Shown: positions 17,075 to 26,265 of the stretch, in pieces
How positions within the stretch are numbered: the first letter of the stretch is position 1
Layout: every line of letters begins with the position of its first letter
From: SOIL31 sp964636815
GTDB taxonomy: Bacteria; Babelota; Babeliae; Babelales; Vermiphilaceae
Assembly (NCBI GenBank): GCA_964636815.1
Contig: CAZWTF010000004.1
Location: 1 to 64,000, forward strand
Direction: 5' to 3'
DNA: 64,000 bases
The notes under the pieces: model-generated
The model's database searches: none
Seen by the model: only the letters and a program-made list of their open reading frames with translations
Told to the model about the DNA's origin: nothing
Position numbers and translations under genes: made by a program

Positions 17075-18384
17075 TGTTCATCGGTAGAAGAAGTTTCTGC
17101 TGCTTCATAATCACTTTCAGATTTTGATGAAGAATAGTCGTACTCAAGTTGTTTTTTAAGTCTTCGCCGTTCTTGTTCAAGATCACTGCAAGACTCAGAT
17201 GAAGATTGGGAATAATTTGAGTGGTTGAGCGAATCATTTGTTAATGGCTCTGTTGGAATGGGGAAATGACATTTGTTTTTTAAATAGTCCATAAACTTGT
17301 CTATTCGTTGAATGCCAGCTTCTAATTGTGCTTTAATAATCTCTTGTTTGATTTGTTCCCATTCTTGATCAATTTCATCTGAAGATAATGATGATAGATC
17401 TGATAATGGTTTGATATAAGATTGTAAGATTTCATCCGTAGACTTGGGAGTTGCAATTTTTCGAGCTGCTTTATCAATGTATTTAATCAGAGAGAATGTT
17501 GCCTTTTCGTGATTGATTTTATCACCCGAAAGGATAAATATTGTTGGGATGGAGTGGGATAAAAGAGACCAAATTTTTAAAATTCGTTCTTTTGCATCTT
17601 CAGGTTTTATGCCATTTATTGGTTCAACGTCATCTATATTGATATTATAAAATGCTAAATCGATTGTATTGTCAGGGTTATGTAAGAAATCCCATAATCC
17701 ATCTGGAATTTGATTTTGGATTATAATTTTGTTGTTAAAGAGTGTAGATAGTTCAGTATTATTTTTTGGAAAAAAAATAGATCCATTACCGTTGCTAAAA
17801 TAATATTCGGCTGTGTTTGTTGTGATGTTTTCATCAATAATAAGAATGTGCTGAATGGTATCTTTATGTTCTTCTAACGCATATGCTGATGCTATTGGGA
17901 TTGGAGCATATACATCACCGTTATTGCCTTGATTGTGTCCAGCAAATGAATAACTTTCAGCTAATGAAATTGCATAATTTGGTTTGCATTGTGTAAGATT
18001 GTTCATCGCGATAACAGACTCAGTTGCTGCAAACGTTGTGCTTACATTATCAAGCATGAATGGTAGGTATGTTCTGCTGTATCTATTTGGATACAATGCC
18101 ATTGCGAAGTTGTTATTGATTGCTGCAAGCATTGTGCTGGGACATTGATCTAAGTTGTTTAAATAGTCACGAGAATGTATACGAGTAACTTCAGGGGATT
18201 GGTGAGAGAGTGCATCATCTATTTTTGGGCATTTACTTTGAGGGCTAAATTTTTCTGTCAGTTTTGCTTCTAATGCATGAAGACTGTTTTTGGTATTATA
18301 CACAATATGTGGAATAGGGGTTTGCGCAGCATAACTGATTATTGTGTAGAAGAGAGTGCTTATACATACAATTTGTTTTTGCAT
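17071..18384 (-). CDS. exported histone-deacetylase-like (HDAC11-type) pseudoenzyme
   Basis: 437 residues with a signal peptide (1 to about 20). The order of segments follows the arginase/deacetylase fold: IHSRDYLNNL (69-78), TESVIAMNNL, SYSFAGHNQG (145-153) where deacetylases have the His-His pair, DVYAPIPIAS (157-166), LIIDENITTNT (181-191) where the zinc motif DxDxH is expected, DLAFYNINID (242-251), and IPTIFILSGD (279-288). One of the two catalytic His is Asn (151), and the zinc ligands D and H read N186 and T188, so it should not be an active zinc deacetylase. The last 120 residues are acidic and Ser-rich. Assignment is from pattern memory. Confidence 0.6.
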   Translation of the reverse strand: MQKQIVCISTLFYTIISYAAQTPIPHIVYNTKNSLHALEAKLTEKFSPQSKCPKIDDALSHQSPEVTRIHSRDYLNNLDQCPSTMLAAINNNFAMALYPNRYSRTYLPFMLDNVSTTFAATESVIAMNNLTQCKPNYAISLAESYSFAGHNQGNNGDVYAPIPIASAYALEEHKDTIQHILIIDENITTNTAEYYFSNGNGSIFFPKNNTELSTLFNNKIIIQNQIPDGLWDFLHNPDNTIDLAFYNINIDDVEPINGIKPEDAKERILKIWSLLSHSIPTIFILSGDKINHEKATFSLIKYIDKAARKIATPKSTDEILQSYIKPLSDLSSLSSDEIDQEWEQIKQEIIKAQLEAGIQRIDKFMDYLKNKCHFPIPTEPLTNDSLNHSNYSQSSSESCSDLEQERRRLKKQLEYDYSSSKSESDYEAAETSSTDEQ

Positions 18385-18469
18385 TTAATACCCTTTTTTT
18401 AGTATGGATGAGAAATAATTTACCAAGATGCAATTGGCATCATCATAATATTAAAAAAGGAAAAAAGTA

Positions 18470-19762
18470 ATGAAGATAATAAAGAGTATTCCACAAGATC
18501 AGGTTTTTTGGTATCTCAATAAAAACAGTGCCACAGCGCCGTTAATGCATGATATTTCTACAGAGATTGTTGTTGTTGGTGGTGGCATGGCAGGACTAAC
18601 TGCAGCACAAGAGTTTCAGAAAAAAGGCTGCAAAGTTGTTGTGATAGAAAAAAACTTTTGTGGCGGAGGTGCATCAGGAAAAAGTTCAGGATTTATCACA
18701 CCAGATTCAGAGTTATCACTGTTTGAGTTGATGCGTTGCTTTGGTGAAGATACGGGCAAAAAATTGTGGAAGTTGATTGGGTCAGGTGTTGATATTATTG
18801 AAAGTAATATAAAAAATTATCAGATTGATTGTGATTATCAAAAACAAGATACATTAATTCTTGCAAATAGCGCACGTGCGTTTAAAAATGACATTCAAAA
18901 AGAGTATAGCAGTCGCCAAGAGGCTGGCTATGAAAGTGTGTTATATACACATGAAGGTGTGCAAAATGTTATTGGGTCTGACGGCTATAAGGGTGGAATA
19001 TCATATGGAGGTACATTTGGTATTCACGCTTATCAATACTGTTCTGGTATGAAAAAGATTTTACAAGAATCGGGTGTGCAGATATATGAAGAAACACCAG
19101 CAATATCTATTGCAGACAATAGTGTTACAACACCACATGCAAGAATCAAAGCAGATCATATTGTTGTGTGTACTGATCGTTTTGAACCGGCAGCATCATT
19201 GTTGTGGGATAGCGTCTATCATGTACAAACTTTTTTAATGATGTCTGCACCGCTTTCTGATGGCCAGATTAAACAGATTTTTCCAGGCGAACCGTTTATG
19301 GTGTGGGATACTGATATGGTGTATCAGTATTATCGTATTACGGGGGATAATCGGTTAATGCTAGGGGGCTCAGATGTATTGTATACGTATGGAAATGAAT
19401 CACATAATAACAGTCGTGTTGCAAAGCAGTTGATGCATTATTTTCATAAAAAATTTCCATCAGTTACCATTGATTTTGAATATATGTGGCCGGGACTTAT
19501 TGGTATTAGTAAAGATGTGTTTCCCATAGCAGGTTTTGATAAGCAGATGTCATCAGTGTATTACATTGCAGGTGCGTGTGGTTTGCCATTTGCAGCAGCA
19601 TTGGGTGAGCATTGTGTAGATCGTATTATGAATAATAACCGTGAGTTTGACGAATATTTTTCACCGTATAGATCATTTACATTAGGTGCAACTATGCAAA
19701 AATTATTGGGCACGCGATTGACTTTTGCGTTGTCCAATTTTTTATCTGTTGGAAGTTTGTAA
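18470..19762 (+). CDS. FAD-dependent oxidoreductase of the DAO family (PuuB-like)
   Basis: 430 residues. The FAD-binding Rossmann motif VVVGGGMAGLTAA is at about 34-46, with the second-strand acid in VIEKN. The catalytic-core wording (GGGASGKSSGFITP, a GGIHYGG-like segment reading GGISYGG, and DxFPIAGFD near the C-terminus) fits amine oxidases such as gamma-glutamylputrescine oxidase. No partner enzyme for polyamine use is adjacent, so the substrate is uncertain. A weak site GGAAAAAAG precedes the ATG. Confidence 0.85.
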   Translation: MKIIKSIPQDQVFWYLNKNSATAPLMHDISTEIVVVGGGMAGLTAAQEFQKKGCKVVVIEKNFCGGGASGKSSGFITPDSELSLFELMRCFGEDTGKKLWKLIGSGVDIIESNIKNYQIDCDYQKQDTLILANSARAFKNDIQKEYSSRQEAGYESVLYTHEGVQNVIGSDGYKGGISYGGTFGIHAYQYCSGMKKILQESGVQIYEETPAISIADNSVTTPHARIKADHIVVCTDRFEPAASLLWDSVYHVQTFLMMSAPLSDGQIKQIFPGEPFMVWDTDMVYQYYRITGDNRLMLGGSDVLYTYGNESHNNSRVAKQLMHYFHKKFPSVTIDFEYMWPGLIGISKDVFPIAGFDKQMSSVYYIAGACGLPFAAALGEHCVDRIMNNNREFDEYFSPYRSFTLGATMQKLLGTRLTFALSNFLSVGSL

Positions 19763-19770
19763 GATCTATT

Positions 19771-20847
19771 TTATGCGAGTTGATAATTGTTGAGCATGAT
19801 GCGGAATGCACATAATTTGAGAGATGTGTTTTGCCACGCAATAGTAGTCATATATTTCAGGTGGTGCATCTGGGATGTATAACTATTATCAGAAATAATG
19901 CGATTAAGTTGCGCACGTATTTTAGTGATTTCAACATGATTATATGCGATAAGGTAGCGGATGCATTGTTGTTTTTCATTGCTATAACTGTAATGTGCTT
20001 GTTGTGCTATGCTCATCCATTCTGCATACAGTTTTTTTGGAGGATATGCTGCTTGGAGCTGTTCTAGTGTTGTATTGATTATTTTGAGTGCATCAATTTC
20101 ATTATATGATAATTGTTGCGGATCTATCTCTTTCAAAAAATGATATACGTTGGTAGCAAGAAAGAGAGAAAGAGGTTTTGCAAAAAATTGAATGAGCGCT
20201 GTTACATTTTTAGGAATATAGGTTGTGTTATCATTGTTGGGAATATCGTAGATATTATAAAAAATATAATCCATATCAAATGCATGGTATTCATTGTTAA
20301 TTTCATCAAAAGAGAGATTATAGTTATGGCGATCAATATTTGATGTAAAAATATCAAGCGCTGAAATTTTACAAAGATCTTTATGGAGTGTAAGGCTATG
20401 TAAATTTTGTCTGCTTGTTAAAGCGCCGTAAAGATTTAAATAACAAGACATTGTACTGTTTCCAATTTCTTTGCCTGGTACAACGGTGTGTAATGTTTTA
20501 GTGAGATGAGGATACGTATCAATAGATTGTAAAGACGTGTCATATGCAGGAAAAATTGCAACATCATTAATGTTAATATTTGCAGCAAGACCAATTTTTG
20601 CACCAAGCATTTCATGAATAGATGGTTCTGCTGTTGGGTTACAGTAATTGATTTTAGTATTATATTTTAAGACAAATTGTTTGTTTTTTGCGTCTTTTAC
20701 CAAAAATATAGTCTGTCCAAGTGTTGCTACGTGAGTAAGAGGTTCGGTGAATGCAACATCAGCAACAAGTGAAAATGCTGAGAATAGCATGGTAGCAAAG
20801 AGTAAATTTTGTGCAAGAAATGGTCGTTTTTTTGACAAGAACTTCAT
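19771..20847 (-). CDS. exported protein with a PI3/4-kinase or HipA-like catalytic motif
   Basis: 358 residues with an N-terminal signal region (about 10-30). A strand with a Lys typical of ATP binding (FVLKYN, K61) is followed by a helix bearing Glu near 74-79. The segment ISALDIFTSNIDRHNYN (161-177) fits the atypical-kinase pattern D-x3-x-N-x-DRH-x2-N, and FDMDYIF (190-196) supplies a metal-binding Asp as in lipid and actin-fragmin kinases. Kinase activity is inferred from these motifs alone. Export would place it outside the cytoplasm, possibly in the host. Confidence 0.6.
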   Translation of the reverse strand: MKFLSKKRPFLAQNLLFATMLFSAFSLVADVAFTEPLTHVATLGQTIFLVKDAKNKQFVLKYNTKINYCNPTAEPSIHEMLGAKIGLAANININDVAIFPAYDTSLQSIDTYPHLTKTLHTVVPGKEIGNSTMSCYLNLYGALTSRQNLHSLTLHKDLCKISALDIFTSNIDRHNYNLSFDEINNEYHAFDMDYIFYNIYDIPNNDNTTYIPKNVTALIQFFAKPLSLFLATNVYHFLKEIDPQQLSYNEIDALKIINTTLEQLQAAYPPKKLYAEWMSIAQQAHYSYSNEKQQCIRYLIAYNHVEITKIRAQLNRIISDNSYTSQMHHLKYMTTIAWQNTSLKLCAFRIMLNNYQLA

Positions 20848-20936
20848 TTATACCCCCTAATTTAGTATAAAATAAGGCTTAAAAGGCTGTTATATATACC
20901 ACAATTCTAGCAGATTATGACAAACTGTCAATATTG

Positions 20937-21746
20937 CTATAAACAGCGCTTTTGGGGGTAATATGGCGATTGAATCGTAAGTTTGGGCGTTTTAAGAGGG
21001 AGTTTTTTTCTGGATTTGTTAATAAGATTACGCTCAGTCAGCCAAGATAGAAACAGGTGCTTTACAAAAAGGCATCGCTCAAGGAATCTTTTGGTCTCAC
21101 CTATTTTTGCATCATTGATAGGGAAAATGTTAGTTAGATGCAGTTTTTTGATTGTACCAGCAATTTTGAGATACCGTTTGCAGGTTTTTACTTCGGTTTC
21201 AATAGTTGCGATAAAAGTGATTAGAGGGTGTGATGCATCATTTGGGTTTTTTCTGTTGTAATGGTATTCGCCAATTGAACGTATCAGTTCTTGTGTCAGC
21301 TCTGTATGTGGTGTTGCGCATAAATGTTCAAAGCTGTAATCTGATTTCCAGCATGACCAGCGTTGTGTGTCTTTAAGATAATAATAATCATGTAATAAGA
21401 ATATATATATGCTGCTATAGGCTGTTATAATTGTGCCTGCTGCAATCTTGTAACGATATTTCCATAGCAATGTTTTGAGAGCATTGTTTACGCTGTTGTA
21501 ATTTTCTTTGGTGAATACTTCTTGCGCTTTTTGCAGCATTGTAAATGCAACATCTTTCATTTGTACGCCAATTGCATTAATTGTTGATGTTGTATTGGTG
21601 ATGAACTGTGGATTAATGTTGGTATTATAGGTTGGATTAGCTATGTTTGGATTATTATTAAATATTGGATTATTGCCAGGGTTTTGTGTGGCATATGTGT
21701 ACGTTGATAAAAAGGTGAGCAATAGTAAAAAATTTTTATTGAGCAT
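20937..21746 (-). CDS. exported/membrane protein, paralogue of its neighbour
   Basis: 269 residues from ATG at 21746, which has AAAGG about ten bases upstream. A TTG at 21764 is possible but would add six residues before the signal peptide. After the signal is an Asn/Pro-rich segment (NPIFNNNPNIANPTYN), then a conserved region shared with the next protein: LWKYRYKIAAGT with a membrane helix, DYYYL, W.W..SFE.LC, and a C-terminal helix pair ending KHLFLSWL. Function not recognised. Confidence 0.7.
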   Translation of the reverse strand: MLNKNFLLLLTFLSTYTYATQNPGNNPIFNNNPNIANPTYNTNINPQFITNTTSTINAIGVQMKDVAFTMLQKAQEVFTKENYNSVNNALKTLLWKYRYKIAAGTIITAYSSIYIFLLHDYYYLKDTQRWSCWKSDYSFEHLCATPHTELTQELIRSIGEYHYNRKNPNDASHPLITFIATIETEVKTCKRYLKIAGTIKKLHLTNIFPINDAKIGETKRFLERCLFVKHLFLSWLTERNLINKSRKKLPLKTPKLTIQSPYYPQKRCL

Positions 21747-21765
21747 AAAGAGGCCTTTGTGCAAG

Positions 21766-22545
21766 CTAATTTATTTGATTATTAGCTATATTATATTCCG
21801 CCAACCATGATAAAAAAAGATGTTTGATAAAAAGAATGCGTTCAAGTAGCTGGGTAACCTCATTGATTTTTGTATCACTTGTTGGAAAAACAGTTGTTAG
21901 GCGTAATTTTTTGATTGTATTGGCAATCATCAGATACCGTTTGTATCTTTTAATTTCTGTTTCAATAGCATGAATAAATATCATCAAAGGATGTGCAAAG
22001 TTGGTAGGCTTATTTTTATCATAATATTGTTTGTTAATTGCGCACAAAAGTTCATGTGTTAAATCTTTTTGTGACATAGTGCATAAGCATTCAAATGAAC
22101 ATTCTTGTTTCCAGCGTGCCCATGTTGTGTTGTGGAGCATGTGGTAATAATCAGTAAATAATAGTGCACTGATAATGCTGTATGACCCTATAATGGTTGT
22201 GCCAGTAATATGATAGCGGTATTCCCACAAAGCATTTTTGAGATTGTTTTTGAGTAAGTGGTAATTTTCTGGTGTTGCGACAGATTTAATTTTTTGAATG
22301 CATTGTAAAGTAATATCGCTGATTTTGACGCTGAAAGCGGAAGAATTAGCGATATTAATTTGCGGATGAAGTTCAATTTGCGGATGAAGTTCAATTTGCG
22401 GATGAAGTTCAATTTGCGGATGAAGTTCAATTTGTGGGGTTATAGTAGTGTTGTAAATAGGGGCTGGTATTGTATTTTCACATAAAGATTGTTGTATACA
22501 TAACAAAGTAAAAAAAATGAGGTATGTTTTAAGTGTGTTATACAC
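21766..22545 (-). CDS. exported/membrane protein with PQIELH repeats
   Basis: 259 residues, paralogous to the protein at 20937-21746 (LWEYRYHITGTTI, DYYHML, SFECLC, KHLFLSWLAEYN). A signal peptide is followed by four identical six-residue repeats of the form HPQIEL (about 38-62), encoded by an exact 18-base tandem repeat. One clear internal membrane helix lies near 115-135. It ends 19 bases before the paralogue begins, so the pair is probably one transcript. Confidence 0.7.
   Translation of the reverse strand: MYNTLKTYLIFFTLLCIQQSLCENTIPAPIYNTTITPQIELHPQIELHPQIELHPQIELHPQINIANSSAFSVKISDITLQCIQKIKSVATPENYHLLKNNLKNALWEYRYHITGTTIIGSYSIISALLFTDYYHMLHNTTWARWKQECSFECLCTMSQKDLTHELLCAINKQYYDKNKPTNFAHPLMIFIHAIETEIKRYKRYLMIANTIKKLRLTTVFPTSDTKINEVTQLLERILFIKHLFLSWLAEYNIANNQIN
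22361..22432 (-). repeat. 18-base tandem repeat, four exact copies
   Basis: The unit TGCGGATGAAGTTCAATT (plus strand) is repeated four times with no mismatch. It is in frame within the gene at 21766-22545. Identity at every position suggests recent expansion. Confidence 0.95.
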
Positions 22546-22632
22546 GGAATGTTCCTTTTTTTGAGTTAAATTTGTTATAAGATACTAACGTTTTTTATTA
22601 TTTGAAAGTATAAAAATAGATAGGATAAATAT

Positions 22633-23067
22633 ATGTTAATGCGAATGGTTACTTTTTTTGTTGATGAGCTTTTGTGGATGATGACATGGGGCTCTTATCA
22701 GTTAACTTTAGGACTTATTTTTTCATGGTTCTTTTTTATGCTGATGGGCCGCTTGCGAATGTTGCCCGCATTATTTTTAACAATTGGATCGTATGCTTTT
22801 TCGATTGTTCTTTATTTTGTTTTTGTATCTGTTCTTTTGATAAATTTTTTTGAGTGGAAATTTATTGGTGGCGGCATGCCAAGTGTTTATAATGCCCTTG
22901 ATGCGGCATTAATTTTAGGTGGCATTTTATCTGTTTTACAATGCTTGTTTTTTGCAATTATCAGTTTTTGGCGACAATTCCCTGTTGTGCATTTTTTTAT
23001 TCTTTCATTGATTAGTAATTTGTTGGCTGCAGGGTGCGCTTCGTTTTTTATTAAAATTACGTTTTAA
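22633..23067 (+). CDS. small integral membrane protein with four helices
   Basis: 144 residues, very hydrophobic. Four membrane helices lie near 20-40, 45-75, 92-115 and 120-142, with few charged residues. AGGA lies seven bases upstream of the ATG. No family recognised. Confidence 0.65.
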   Translation: MLMRMVTFFVDELLWMMTWGSYQLTLGLIFSWFFFMLMGRLRMLPALFLTIGSYAFSIVLYFVFVSVLLINFFEWKFIGGGMPSVYNALDAALILGGILSVLQCLFFAIISFWRQFPVVHFFILSLISNLLAAGCASFFIKITF

Positions 23068-23097
23068 TATTTGTTTGAAGAGAAGAACCTCAATATT

Positions 23098-23424
23098 GCG
23101 CTCGTCCTGAACTTGTTGAAGGATATCTTTGAGCGTAAACTAAAATAAGTACATGTGCGAGTTATCGGGGTGATTCTGGCGTTTTTCTCAAAACGACATG
23201 GATCACATCGCCATCAACTGATGGCGACCGAAGCCTATAACTCGTAGGGATCAAAGGGAACGTTTGTGCACGAGTGCAGAGGGGTTGCAAAACCCCTTTG
23301 CAAAGAATCACCGTAACGAAGTGAAGGTTTAGGTCTCCGGCGTTAAGCTGGAGATTAGTTTTTTGTTTTATTTATTTTTAAATTAGCGCTGGAAGATATC
23401 CTTCAACAAGTTCAGGACGAGCGC
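23098..23424. repeat. composite repeat island: large structured repeat flanked by inverted palindromic elements
   Basis: This fills the 370-base gap between the membrane-protein gene and pgi. The left edge is the palindromic element in reverse orientation (GCGCTCGTCCTGAACTTGTT, 23098-23131). The large structured repeat follows (23147-23331, homologous to 1-390), then the CTCCGGCGTTAAGCTGGAG hairpin (23332-23357), then the palindromic element again in forward orientation (23386-23424). The inverted ends make it look like a composite mobile unit. No open reading frame of interest is present. Confidence 0.8.
23332..23357 (+). repeat. CYCCGGCGTTMAGCTGGRG hairpin, copy 2
   Basis: A 19-base hairpin, CTCCGGCGTTAAGCTGGAG. 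Copy 1 is at 364-388 and copy 3, with CCCC/GGGG arms, is at 29572-29598. Confidence 0.8.
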
Positions 23425-23441
23425 ATAAAAGAAAACTATCT

Positions 23442-24761
23442 TTACTCACTGCTCAATATCTTTTTTGTTTCCCTTTTGTAATCCTCCACTTGCGGCTGAT
23501 CAAAAGGATTAACATTCAATAAATAACCAAGATACATAATTTCTATCATTTTAATCTGCATAAATTGGCCGATATAATAGGCAGATTTTTCAGGTATCAT
23601 ACAAGAAACAAAGGGACGTTTATCATTGTGATACGCTCGTCTTGTTCCTTCTAAAATCGCATCCATAATTGTTGTTAATGTCTTACCTTGAATATGAGGA
23701 ACAAGAGATTCAAATTCCGGGAACTCAGGTAAATATAAATCTGTTGTTGTGTTGCCAATAAAAATGAATGTGGTGAATCTGTTATATGGTCCTGCTAAAT
23801 AGAGTTGTGCAACAGAATGCAAGTCAGTGCTGCCGATAGAAACAGTTGGTAAAACACCAGTATTAATTCGTTCTTTTTCTCTATTATACGCTTTGCCAAC
23901 ACTTTCGGCTGAAAGTTGACGGTACCATGCACCAAGATTGTTTAATGCAACAGAAAATAAGAATGTATCGTGAATAATATTGCCATGCTTGTAATGTGTG
24001 TCGATGAGCGCAGCGCTCATAGCAGCAGGATTATTACTCAGCTGTTTTTCTATACCCATGAAAAATCCACTTTGCGCTCCTGCGCATAATGTTTCAATAT
24101 CAATATCTAAAAAACAGAGAGGAAACAGTCCAACGGCAGAGAATACAGAATAACGTCCACCAACGTTTTTTGGAATGGCAAGATGTATAAATTCTTCTTG
24201 TTCTGCGAGTTTCCATAATGCAGAATCCTCATCTGTTGTTGCGACCACAAAGTGGTGATAATTGTAGGGACGATGACTTTTGAGTATTTCAAGAAAGATT
24301 TCAAAATTAGCGATAGTTTCGGTCGTGGTGCCTGATTTGCTAATGACATTGATAATAATATTGTCACCTTTTTCCAGTTCCCGTTCAACTAGATGTGCAA
24401 TGTCATCAACAGTGTCAGTGTCTACCGTATCTACAAAATAAACACTGACTTCATGATGTTCATTGTAAAATTTACCCCGTAGGGCTTCAAGAACAGCCAT
24501 AGTGCCTAGATTTGATCCACCAATGCCAATGACAACGAGCGTCGTAGGTTGATGCCTTTTTGTTGTTTTAACTGTCTCTTGAATTGTTGTGATTAGTTCT
24601 TCATCAAATGGAAGATTGATTGATGTATAATCATTATCATAATGATGCGCACGAGCTTGGCTTATGTTTTCAATCTCATGTTGCAGCTGTGTTTGTAGTG
24701 GCTCTAGGGTTTCTTTGTTCACCAGGCAACTTTGTTCATAGTCAAAATGAGTGTTTTTCAT
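23442..24761 (-). CDS. pgi: glucose-6-phosphate isomerase
   Basis: 439 residues, the short bacterial type (about 450). It interconverts glucose 6-phosphate and fructose 6-phosphate. The phosphate-binding segments VIGIGGSNLG (about 77-86) and ISKSGTTTET (about 145) are present, as is the family signature VGGRYSVFSAVGLFPL (about 200). The active-site Glu falls in LSAESVGKAYNRE. With the class I aldolase at 53550 this indicates at least part of glycolysis. Confidence 0.93.
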   Translation of the reverse strand: MKNTHFDYEQSCLVNKETLEPLQTQLQHEIENISQARAHHYDNDYTSINLPFDEELITTIQETVKTTKRHQPTTLVVIGIGGSNLGTMAVLEALRGKFYNEHHEVSVYFVDTVDTDTVDDIAHLVERELEKGDNIIINVISKSGTTTETIANFEIFLEILKSHRPYNYHHFVVATTDEDSALWKLAEQEEFIHLAIPKNVGGRYSVFSAVGLFPLCFLDIDIETLCAGAQSGFFMGIEKQLSNNPAAMSAALIDTHYKHGNIIHDTFLFSVALNNLGAWYRQLSAESVGKAYNREKERINTGVLPTVSIGSTDLHSVAQLYLAGPYNRFTTFIFIGNTTTDLYLPEFPEFESLVPHIQGKTLTTIMDAILEGTRRAYHNDKRPFVSCMIPEKSAYYIGQFMQIKMIEIMYLGYLLNVNPFDQPQVEDYKRETKKILSSE

Positions 24762-24866
24762 AGAGTTAATCCTTTATTTGAGTCCAGGTTCAGATTATGT
24801 TATCTTCTGATGATTTTAAAATAAAGATACACATGTCGCAAAGAAGTTTAAAAAAAAGGATATTGT

Positions 24867-25484
24867 ATGGAGAAGTTGATGAAGAACAATATGATGAAGC
24901 TCGTTGTATGCACAGGAATTTTTTGCGGTACAAGTTTTGGTATGGAAAAAGAGCAAGCAATATCCGGTGTAGTACAAAACAAACTTTATGTAGAGTATTG
25001 TGATGTTTTTCAAAGGATTAATCAAGATGGTAGTTATTCTAATGTTGAAGATTCAACAGAGAGCATCATAAGATCGTCTAAAAGATTTAATAAAGGTCAT
25101 TTTCTTACCTTCAACAATCAGAAATATTGCGTGCAAGGTGATTTCAATTATGCAATCAGTGTTGCTTTAAAAAAAGGAGGGATAGAGCGTATTGATTTAA
25201 ATTTGGAAAACTCTTATCTTGCACCACTACAATGTACCAATGATCAATTAAAAGAAGTGGTACGATTGATAGAGGTAAGAAACGGATTGATAGATTTGAT
25301 AGAGATTAAAGATGGAAAAGTGCACTACAAAGACGGGAAGCAATATAATCTTTTTGTGCTTGATGAATATAATTTTCGACTTGATATTGAGTCTGTTGCT
25401 TTTGATATAGAAGAGATGGTGAGAGAGTTGAAAGATGATGTTGTTAAAAAAGAAACAAATAATAGTGAGCTTGCAAAAAAGTAA
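24867..25484 (+). CDS. exported protein, first of five tandem genes sharing a signal peptide
   Basis: 205 residues. The signal peptide MEKLMKNNMMKLVVCTGIFC leads to GTSFGM. The mature part shares with the next two genes a motif of the form LDEYNFRLDIESVAFDIE and a preceding region with a KYCVQG-like strand and a QLKEVVRLI helix. AAAAGGA lies nine bases upstream. Function not recognised. Confidence 0.75.
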   Translation: MEKLMKNNMMKLVVCTGIFCGTSFGMEKEQAISGVVQNKLYVEYCDVFQRINQDGSYSNVEDSTESIIRSSKRFNKGHFLTFNNQKYCVQGDFNYAISVALKKGGIERIDLNLENSYLAPLQCTNDQLKEVVRLIEVRNGLIDLIEIKDGKVHYKDGKQYNLFVLDEYNFRLDIESVAFDIEEMVRELKDDVVKKETNNSELAKK

Positions 25485-25525
25485 GCGTAGAGGTTGTATA
25501 ATCTCTTGATTGGTTAAGAAAGCAG

Positions 25526-25558
25526 AGAGTCTTGAATAATTCAAGGCTCTTTTTTTTT
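25526..25558 (+). terminator. rho-independent terminator
   Basis: A ten-base stem (AGAGTCTTGA with TTCAAGGCTCT, one G-T pair) is followed by eight T. A degraded copy of the same hairpin follows the next gene at 26282-26314, consistent with duplication of gene and terminator together. Confidence 0.8.
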
Positions 25559-25632
25559 AGATTTATGTTTTTTATGTTATCTTATCAGCTATTTAAGCAA
25601 GATAATTAGTTTTTTAAATAAGAAGGTATTGC

Positions 25633-26265
25633 ATGGAAAAGTTGATGAATCATATTGTGCTGAAGTTGGTTCTGTGTACAGGAATTTTTTGTGGTACAAA
25701 TTTTGGTATGGAAAAAGAGCAAGCAGTCGTTTGTGTCCCACAGCAGATAGTTCTTCGTATGCCACAAAAGCAACTTTATATTGAACATGATTATACAGCA
25801 TATAGTTATTATGGTAATGATAAGCATGTTGTACAATATCGAAAAATTAATGAATTCGGATCTTATTTTGAGGTTAAAAGTTCAACTCAGAGTAAAATCG
25901 AATCAGCAATAAAGTTTAAATGTTGTTATCTTGTATTGCAAAATCAGCAATATTACGTGAAGGCTGGAGCTGATTATAGTTTGAGCATTGTAGCAAAAAA
26001 TAAGAATGTTTTGGATCCAGATCTTGTACCAGTACAATTCACCAGATCGCAATTAGCAGGATTGATAAGATTGATAGACGAAAAAGAAAAAAAAGTCTTT
26101 ATACTTGATGGATATGGTCATCGACTTGATATTATAGATGTTTCACGTAGCATTGCATTAGACATTGAGGGCTCTATTAGACCTCAGGTAAGACAGAATT
26201 ATGGATATGGTTACAATGCACATAATCATTATGTTGCAGATGATACAGGTTGCATAATTTCTTAA
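25633..26265 (+). CDS. exported protein, second of the signal-sharing array
   Basis: 210 residues. The signal peptide is nearly identical to the first array member (LVLCTGIFCGTNFGMEKEQA). The mature part shares the QYYVKAGADYSLS strand, the RSQLAGLIRLID helix and LDGYGHRLDI. The C-terminus is Tyr/Asn/His-rich. Function not recognised. Confidence 0.75.
   Translation: MEKLMNHIVLKLVLCTGIFCGTNFGMEKEQAVVCVPQQIVLRMPQKQLYIEHDYTAYSYYGNDKHVVQYRKINEFGSYFEVKSSTQSKIESAIKFKCCYLVLQNQQYYVKAGADYSLSIVAKNKNVLDPDLVPVQFTRSQLAGLIRLIDEKEKKVFILDGYGHRLDIIDVSRSIALDIEGSIRPQVRQNYGYGYNAHNHYVADDTGCIIS

Noticed and set aside
22361..22432. CRISPR-like array
   Set aside because: The repeats are directly adjacent with no spacers and are in frame within a gene. 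This is a minisatellite.
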